NCBI GenBank assembly: GCA_026260175.1
Contig: JAKCWW010002503.1
Span: 30,027 to 56,284 of the forward strand
From: Reticulitermes lucifugus
Taxonomy: Eukaryota > Arthropoda > Insecta > Blattodea > Rhinotermitidae
Length of the DNA stretch: 26,258 nt
Reading direction: 5' to 3'
Shown: piece after piece, positions 18,996 through 26,258 of the stretch
Numbering within the stretch: the first letter of the stretch is position 1
Layout: every line of letters begins with the position of its first letter
Position numbers and translations under genes: made by a program
The notes under the pieces: generated by a model
Seen by the model: the letters and a program-made list of their open reading frames with translations, nothing else
What the model was told of the DNA's origin: nothing
Database searches by the model: none

Positions 18996-20519
18996 CGTTG
19001 GGTTTCCCCCGAATGTGACAGCAGTCGTTTAATACGCATACACTGTATTTTCGTCCGTCACTACGAGTACTTGTACGGTAACCGTTCAAACCAAATCGGC
19101 TTATTGGCCTTAAAATGTCTCATATATTTCATTCAGCGCCTTGTTCCTCTGTGTTGCAGGCCTATATCGCGCTTAAGGTTTTTTTACTTTGTTTCAGCCT
19201 CCTCCTTTATTCTTTACTCTTTTTTTCCATTACCGTGTTTCAATGTGTATTTTATTTCCGGTTTAACTAGTAGTTCACACGTGTGTAATTTAAAATGTAT
19301 TTAGTAATCTCCTCCGCCCAGATTAGGAAACAAATCCGTAACATTCTCGTGAATGGGCAAACCCCCACAGTTAAGCTACGGTTCCTAACAATCAGTTTTC
19401 GCGGTGTAAATGTTGTCACATCAATCGCAGCCTGTTCCACTGCTGTGTGCCCTTTACTTTAAATTACGAATTTGTGTCTGAAGCGTTAGATCTGTATTAC
19501 AGACGCGGTTTCATATCACCTACGATCGTATTTTCTGGAGTTTTAAGAATTAATTTCTTTATTTCACTGAAAAATGTTTTAATGCACACATGTTTCATTA
19601 ATGGATGTTAAACAGATTGAGACCCGGCCATATGCAGGACATAACACGGCTTGAAGCAGACCGTTTACTGAAAAGCGTATTGATACAAGTGTGGCCCTAC
19701 ATTGCACTTCTTAATGTAACAGACCGGTGCTTTATAATTTACGCAGCTCATTTACCTTAACGTTTATTTGTTTAAATTACAGATACATTTAACATAAACA
19801 TAGCTACTTTACCAACATAACATTACACGTTCACAAACTCCGTTTCTGTTTACTTCATTGCATATTTGCCATATTGTAATATGTGTGCAAAAAAATTTGT
19901 GTGTGCTAACCAGATCTCTACGTTTATATCATGTCCAGATTGTTTATAACATGAGCCACTTTCAAGAAAACTGGTGAAGTCGAATTTGAAGATAATCGGC
20001 GAACCAAAATTAAATTCGCCCCGTAACATTTTGTGGAGACCGACCGTACCAACTGTCGTCGAAATATTTTCATTGTATATAGGCCATGCAAGGAAGGTGA
20101 AGAATTTTTGGAATAGGTGAACAATGAGTGTCGGTTTATCAAGCAGGGCTATTGTCCATTGAGTTAAACTTTTAAGAAATTTTTAGGTTTATTATGGATA
20201 GTGTCCGGCTTACAACTGTCTGTGATACACTTTTGTCAAATTCATTTAGAAATTAATCTTAACAATTTATAATTTTTGATGAAACAATTTGACACGTACT
20301 ATGGCAGCATAATATGCTGGGATACGTAGGGAATACATTTTAGCAACAAGCCACCCGCTTTAATAAGCGTACGCTTGTGTTTAATTATAAAGCCCAGACA
20401 TTCGAACAGTTAAGTGTGTGTCGGGCAGTAAATACAGTAGACGGATATGTCTATATATTTGTGAAAATAAATGTATTGTGTTCCCCAACTTACACTAAAC
20501 CTTCGACGTGATGTATTAA
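18996..20519. other. Unassigned, probably intronic
   Basis: Includes a 103-codon plus frame (18993-19304) that starts in the SINE flank and has no domain, and a minus frame (19924-20142) without a domain. Nothing else supported. Confidence 0.4.
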
Positions 20520-20534
20520 ACACACACACACATC
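20520..20534. repeat. Short (CA)n microsatellite
   Basis: About seven CA/AC repeats. Confidence 0.8.
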
Positions 20535-20737
20535 TGTACATAAATCAACAGTAAATTAAGCTTCTGTGTACATAAGAGTGTTTGTCAAGGGGAAGGATTG
20601 CCTGTCTCATCTCCTCCCCTACGCCCCCACTCAGTTCAACCATTCTGCACTCACATGAGCATTCCTCCTCACGCATGGCTGTATTTAGGCCCTACTCCTC
20701 TACACTGCTAAAGTGAAATTTTTAGTGAATATAACGT

Positions 20738-20992
20738 TATGCCGATCCCAGTGGCCGCACGGCCTAAGGCGTGGGTCTGCGGCCGCTCGCTTGCTGGCAT
20801 TGCGGGTTCGAATCCCTCCGGGGGCTTGGATGTCTGTCTCGTGTGAGTGTTGTGTGACGTCAGGTAGAGGTCATGCGTCGGGTTGATCACTCGTCCAGAG
20901 GAGTCCTACCGAATGTGGTGTGTCGTGAGTGTGATCGTGAAGCCTCGATAATGAGGAGGCCCAGGCCCACTAGGGGCTTTTGGGCCATGGAA
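20738..20992 (+). mobile_element. tRNA-derived SINE, family D, full head
   Basis: The head looks like a class II tRNA (long variable arm, Leu or Ser type): A box tggccgcacgg (20752-20762, one mismatch), 'cctaaggcgtgggtctgcgg', then perfect B box ggttcgaatcc (20805-20815). The body continues 'ggatgtctgtctcgtgtgag', 'gtagaggtcatgcgtcgggt', 'actcgtccagaggagtccta', 'aatgaggaggcccaggccca', 'ctaggggcttttgggccatg' and ends in an A-rich tail (20990-21000). A second, headless copy lies reversed at 26031-26188. The minus frame at 20708-20890 is the SINE read backwards. Confidence 0.9.
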
Positions 20993-23959
20993 AAAAATAA
21001 CCAACTTTATGATCAATAATAAGTGATTTGCTACGGAATGCTCAGTATGTAAAATAAACCATAAGAAATAAAATGCAGTCATTACCAAAGTGTCGTGAAA
21101 ATAAGTAAGACATTGGAAGCAACGAAACGGGAAGCTTTAGGTTATGGCAGTAGCATGCGACGGTACAGGAACCAGTATTAAAAGAATTCGGGTTAGCATA
21201 GTGCATTAGGATCCCAAAGAAATAGGCTGTATGTTGCAGATTAAATTGACACGTGGTGGACCTTTCCATCGTCTCGTTTTTGATAGAAATGCGGCGTTTT
21301 TTATGCTGTCTCTGCTTTAGTCGTCAAGTGAAGTATGCAACCTACTCTGTTGTGTCCCTTAGACGGGAATAGAGATTATCTGCACCCAATGATAACATGC
21401 ATCTAAATTTTTACCTGTAAAAATAATGCACGTTATTTACAATGCTAATTAGAATTTGCAAACAGATGTAAATTAAAGAGCATTATTGATAAACAATGCT
21501 TTTGAGGAATATACCAAAGTGTAGTCGTTCGTTAATTTTGCGTTTGTACACGACTGTTTATTAACTTCCACCGTACATTGCCTGTGTTGAACTGAACGCA
21601 GGGGAGATGAGCTCCAACAGGACCCTTCAGATGTCACTCATCTTGAGAGACATGTTGAATCCCTATAGGAATATAAATCTATCCATTACGAGATTTAAGT
21701 TGTACATAATTTATGACTTCAATTTTTATAATTAATAAACGGCTTGAAGGTGCTGCAAGAGGCAATCAGAGAATTTGCCTGTTTTACATGCTTTCTTCTT
21801 AACTGAGATACTACACATTAGTGTATATAGAAAACCCCCTGTAATAATTTGTGTCTGGGTGTTTGACCAGTAAATAATTATCATAGGTCTACCTGAGACT
21901 TAAACCCTGTATTAAGTGGTTTTCTAATTTGATTAGATCTGAAAGACTTACGTATAAAAATTTTCAATCCAATATTATACTCAACCTGACAGGTATGTAA
22001 TGAACAAATGAAACCCAAAAATATTATATACGCCATACATGGTACAATTAGGTAAAACCAACTTTTCAGCCAGGCATGAAATTCCTTATGTAAGCTGAAA
22101 ATTGATCACCGTGTTCATCAGAACCATATTCGGAGAGAGCTTTAAAGAATGACTATCAAAATACAACTGGTGGACCATCAGCACATAGTGTTATATATAT
22201 AACTCGTATTGAATGACTTCGAAGATAAAACGTGTGATGGGACAAATGGAGCCGAGCAAGCAGATAAGGTTTATTTGTATGCATTTCATACACAGAACAA
22301 GAGTGTGTGAAAAATGTATTTACGTATGCTTCGCGACTTGCAAACTGCCTATGAGAGATCATTAATGGCCTGCACTTTGGCACGGTTGTAGCATTTTCCA
22401 ACCACCGATCGCTTTAGAATGTGTTAGGTATTTATTTGCAAGTGTGCTACATAATTCTCGCAATAATTAATGCTTTCATATACTAGATGTAACAATAAAT
22501 TATGAAAGGGTTAAAATTGCCTCACGCTACGTGAGCATAGCAATTTGGTACCGCAATATTTATCCACCCTACAAAATAATATGCCATGGTAACTAGTCAT
22601 ATTGTGATGCAGGACATGTATACGTGTGATGATTTCGTTTTGTTACTTGTATTCATCCGGTTTACCTGACGAGCTAGTGCCCATTAGCAAAATTAACGCT
22701 TCCTAATATTAATTGCTATCGAATCAATCTACACCGACAGTTTTAATGTAATTAATTACACCTGCGCTTACTCCCTGCTAATTGATGTGTACTTTATCGA
22801 ACTTTTTATGTAAATGTATAGGTGACCAACGCATAGTACTGGGGATAATATTTGGGTCTAAAAGAACAGAACGAACAGGAAACTGGATAAAGCTACGTAA
22901 TGAGTAGCTTCATAATCTGTGCTGTTCTTGAAATATTATTAGGGATTATAAGTCGATGAGGATGAAGTGAACTGGGAATGTGGCACGCTTGGGAATCATG
23001 AAATACGTAGACACTTCTGGTAAAAAATATGGGGTGGGGCCAAATATGGGAGGGTTGGTATTAAAATTTGTGTTAAAAACACGTTGTGAATGTATGGTCT
23101 GACTTAATGTGGCTTAGAATGTGTTTTTACATAGCAGGTTCTTGTAAAGAGGGAAATGAACCGCGGAATTACATAAAAAGGCGGAAAATTTCTTTCTCTT
23201 TTTAAGCGTCTATTAGCATCTCAAAAAGACTGGACTTAACGTTGCCAACATTCTCATTTATTCCATTGCCAGCCAACCCAAGCAGAGATGTGCCATACTG
23301 GTCACCAGTCAGTTCAGTTCACACGTGCTGATTACATGCGTGCTTGTTAATCCTCCGTCAGTTCCGTTTGTGGTATGAAGTGTGAACACTTTACTGCTAG
23401 CCTAAGTCCATAGAGATAATGCTCATCGTCATGTGGGCGATGCTGACAATTAATGTGCCATGACAGTGCAATGGCTTCCATCAGGAACCACAAACTGGTG
23501 GTCCTCGGAGGCATTTCATGTAGGCGTGGTGTGGTGTGTTGACTGTAATTTTGCGGACATGATTTCAGTATGTTGCTCCGTGTAGGTATCCAGATTTAAC
23601 GACACTGTTATGTAATACCGTAGCTGAAGACAGACATATCTGTTATTACTCAACAAAAAAGAAATTGGGTAATACTAAGCAAACGAGAAAAACCAAATGC
23701 GCTAACAGAACTGATTGTATACGAGGGTGTGATTTTGTAAATCTGTCAATGTCTTTTTATGACAATAATATGTTTGGGCATTCGTATTTGTGATATGTAC
23801 CATAGACAATGGGCAGTTTCAAACATAATACTGACATAATGAACCAAACATTGTCATAAGCCATTAGATACTTATCAGCGTTATGTTGTTTTTTAAACTA
23901 AATAGTGACTGATTGTACCTGAGATGATTGAATAACCAAGGGAATGCAGGGATAATGTT
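20993..23959. other. Unassigned, probably intronic
   Basis: About 3 kb without any supported gene, RNA or repeat. It is AT-rich, with domain-less minus frames at 21042-21269 and 22156-22401 and a short TA run near 22193-22200. Confidence 0.4.
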
Positions 23960-23973
23960 ACTGTGATTTAGTA
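23960..23973. repeat. Target-site duplication, left
   Basis: actgtgatttagta matches actgttatttagta at 24265-24278 in 13 of 14 bases, directly flanking the family A SINE. Confidence 0.85.
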
Positions 23974-24264
23974 AAGGTAAATGTAAAGCTCTCCCTAGAA
24001 CAGGCCATGAAGGCCCAGAGGGGGGGGGTAGAGGTATAGCTCAACTCTTTCTTTACCCTGGCACTAGATGGGGGTGGGTGGTCAGCTCCACGCCCCGGCC
24101 GCTTTACCCTCGGGAAATAGACCCGGTACCCATTGTATAGGAGGCCGGGTGGGCCCCAGGGCCGGTCTGGACGGCTGCGAAAAATCTCGCCCCCACCGGG
24201 ATTCGATCCCCGGACCGTCCAGCCCGTAGCGAGTCGCTATACCGACTACGCTATCCCGTCCCAC
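23974..24264 (-). mobile_element. tRNA-derived SINE, family A, complete 291-bp copy with target-site duplication
   Basis: On the minus strand: A box tagcgtagtcgg (24253-24242) and B box ggatcgaatcc (24209-24199). The body follows: 'ccgtccagaccggccctggg', 'caatgggtaccgggtc', 'gagggtaaagcggccggggc' (about 24109-24090), 'gaccacccacccccatctag', 'tatacctctacc', 'gggccttcatggcctgttct' and the tail agggagagctttacatttacc. The flanking 14-bp duplications fix the element's exact limits and show insertion by target-primed reverse transcription, as expected for a LINE-mobilised SINE. A minus-strand frame (MGRDSVVGIATRYGLDG...) is the SINE read through. This is the best reference copy in the window. Confidence 0.93.
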
Positions 24265-24278
24265 ACTGTTATTTAGTA
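24265..24278. repeat. Target-site duplication, right
   Basis: actgttatttagta, partner of the duplication at 23960-23973 with one mismatch. Confidence 0.85.
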
Positions 24279-26030
24279 CAGAGCTAATTAGTTATTTAGT
24301 GATTTTCCTAATTTTCATTATGGCTACAGAAGGCTTATTTCTTTTTGTCTTAACACTAAGCTGATACAAGATTTCGAGAAGGGATTAGTAGAATTTTTTT
24401 TTTTAAATTATTTCATTACGGAGAGACCAGTACACGTTTAGACAGAACAAGCCAAAAATTTGCTTGCACCCTTTTGTCCGACTGTTTCGTTAGTCCAGTT
24501 ACGGCGGAAGGCATGGTTGAAAAATCCTCAAGCACCCTGAATTTATTTACATACGCAGGAGAGTATGCGATGTGGTTCTCACGCCTTTTGCATTGAAACG
24601 TGTAGTTTTCATCTACGCACACAAAATATGTTGGTTATACATAACCGTGCTTGGTTTCCTTGTAAGGGTTTAATATTTTAAACTGTTAATCTTTCCTTGT
24701 CAGGGCGTGGAGATCGTGCAGTTAACTAGCCAGTAAAATAACTCGGGACATAGCGTTGACTTTCATGTTATAATGTCAGGTGAAGTCATAACAATATGGA
24801 AAAACACAATTCGTTTGAAATTCTGAATGTAATTCGAAGTGTGGCTGTAACATGTGGATGTAACGGTTTGCTATTTGTGAGGAACTCACGAAAAGTCTTG
24901 ATCGCTTAACATTCGTGTAGCGTATAGACGCTCTCTGTCTGGCTAATTACCGAGAGTGTAATGCAAATAAACAACTTTCAGCTCGTCTACTTGGCTGTTG
25001 CTAGTCGCTACCATTTCAAATGGAATGGAAGTTTACGCTTCACGCGTTTCATTCAACTAGATATGTTCCATGGCATGCATACCTGTTAGTTCCTCGTTAC
25101 AAATTCAGCGAACCTGAAGTTCACTTAACTAGGTTTACACATTGTACTACTTTGACAAACCTACCTGAATAACTTAATACGGGATTACGTGAATGTATTA
25201 TTGCATTCTTGTAGAAAACTCATTGCAATTTTTAGTGCTTCCGCCACGTGGCTAATGAGTTTGTCGTATGATGTTGTTTATGGACTATATAAAATGAGGC
25301 GTGTTTGCGTAATGACGCACCAAAATACGAGATAAATTCATTTGAGGTTATGGCATAACTGACCACGACGAGGCATTTTTAATAGTGTTAAGACGGTTGT
25401 TCTCTGTTGTAGCTCCATGCTGCTATGCCTTTTATTGTCTGAACATTTCCTTCAGGAATGTCTGTGGGCGAAACAAAGCATTTCTTAACTTGAATTATAT
25501 TTCTGCGTAAATAGCGGCCAACATTGACGCTTATACGCCAAGCCCCCACCCCCGCAAGTGCGTACGAGCCTATTTAGTGCAAATTTTTGCTTGGGATTTA
25601 AGGTGGTTTGTTAGTTTCAAGAAGATTGTTGTTTTAACAGTATTCACAATGAAACCAAAATCTAGAAGTGGCCATAAACAAAAAACCTAAATCAAGTGGC
25701 ATTGTTCCCACCACATCAAACATAGTTATACCGCCATTCTATGACGTCATATCTGGCTTATAACAGGGTATATCGCATTAAGGTCAGGATGGTAGTAAGG
25801 CAAACGATGGTAGTGCCATAGCTAGGCGGTTGTTGGGGTGCGTGTTGAACAAAGTAGTGATTTTCTGAGTGTTTCTTTTTTCCCTGTCAATTTTAATTTC
25901 ACCACTGCTGATCCGGGAATGGCCATTGTGCTCATTAGAGGCCGCAGTTTCACGGAGACTAGTGTAACGCCACTGCGATAATGACAGAGTAGGAGAGGCT
26001 TTACATTTTATATATATTTTTTCATCGCTC
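24279..26030. other. Unassigned, probably intronic
   Basis: No supported gene or element. The minus frame at 24416-24622 has balanced composition but no domain or splice context. A short (TA)n run lies near 26009-26016. Confidence 0.4.
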
Positions 26031-26188
26031 GATAGCCCTAGTGAGCCTAGGTCTCCTCATTTTTAAGGTTTCGAGATAAGTATCAGACACACCATACACG
26101 GTAGGACTCCTCTGGACGAGGGATTGGTTCGTTGCAGAGACCTCTACTTTACAACACACAACATTCACAACAGACAGACATCCATGCC
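26031..26188 (-). mobile_element. tRNA-derived SINE, family D, headless copy
   Basis: On the minus strand it follows the family D body of 20825-20980: 'ggatgtctgtctgttgtgaa', 'gtagaggtctctgc', 'ctcgtccagaggagtcctac', 'gtatggtgtgtct', 'aatgaggagacctaggctca', 'ctagggctat'. The tRNA head with its Pol III boxes is missing. In its place (26189 onward) is 'gcacagtgggtcaaattaag', which I cannot assign. Confidence 0.85.
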
Positions 26189-26258
26189 GCCGCACAGTGG
26201 GTCAAATTAAGCGAAAGCTGGCCAAAATTCAAAATGTTCGACTTCGATGAAATGCTTA
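26189..26258. other. Unassigned sequence at the window edge
   Basis: 'gcacagtgggtcaaattaag' and then 'gaaagctggccaaaattcaa' read like part of a dispersed repeat, but there is no second copy in the window to confirm it. Confidence 0.3.

Noticed and set aside
20742-20825. A functional tRNA-Leu or tRNA-Ser gene
   Set aside because: The class II-like head has an A-box mismatch and is joined to a body repeated at 26031-26188, so it is a SINE head.
24082-24264. Minus-strand frame MGRDSVVGIATRYGLDG... as a protein
   Set aside because: It lies entirely inside a complete tRNA-derived SINE; the same is true of frames at 5595-5912, 11913-12216 and 20708-20890.

Overview
This window looks like non-coding DNA from a large, repeat-rich insect genome. 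The evidence is: a single recognisable exon of the insect beaten-path (beat) immunoglobulin family with eukaryotic splice sites; tRNA-derived SINEs with Pol III A and B boxes; a dead mariner transposase; microsatellites; and otherwise stop-dense AT-rich sequence. The SINE types and the frequent 'taggcct' words suggest a hemimetabolous, possibly polyneopteran, insect (stick insect, cockroach or termite grade). That placement comes from general familiarity, not a search, and is weak.

Layout. At 1-2500, a degraded hammerhead-like repeat copy (300-432), a SINE copy (1551-1817) and a second degraded hammerhead-like copy (1975-2065). At 2531-2905, the C-terminal third of a mariner DD34D transposase with internal stops and a mutated third catalytic Asp. 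From 2906 to 7480, mostly featureless sequence with a reverse-strand SINE (5589-5881), a weak tRNA-like relic near 6840 and a purine tract. At 7485-7696, the only supported protein-coding exon: the first half of a Beat Ig domain on the + strand, with a CAGCAG acceptor behind a TG repeat and a GTGAGT donor. No partner exon is visible in the 18.5 kb downstream or 7.4 kb upstream, so the rest of the window is probably intron or distal flank of this gene.

From 7700 to the end, the DNA is a mosaic of SINE pieces (8379-8550, 11915-12180, 18278-18535, 18726-18995, 20738-20992, 23974-24264, 26031-26188), hammerhead-like repeat copies (9601-9800 as a head-to-head pair, 13700-13760, 15789-15985), a diverged five-unit tandem array (12815-13377), and simple sequence (CA/CG at 9201, CATA at 10851, a 400 bp polypurine tract at 17270).

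Three points deserve a second look. First, a family of repeats sharing the word ACCGACGTTTCGG, whose reverse complement carries a hammerhead-ribozyme-like core (CTGAAGA, stem II, GAAAC); one copy keeps a perfect 7-bp stem II. Second, two SINE families with different heads share a central domain and a similar 3' tail. Third, a diverged ~110-143 bp tandem array lies between two pieces that may belong to one dispersed repeat. I found no operon-like or novel gene system and no viral gene.
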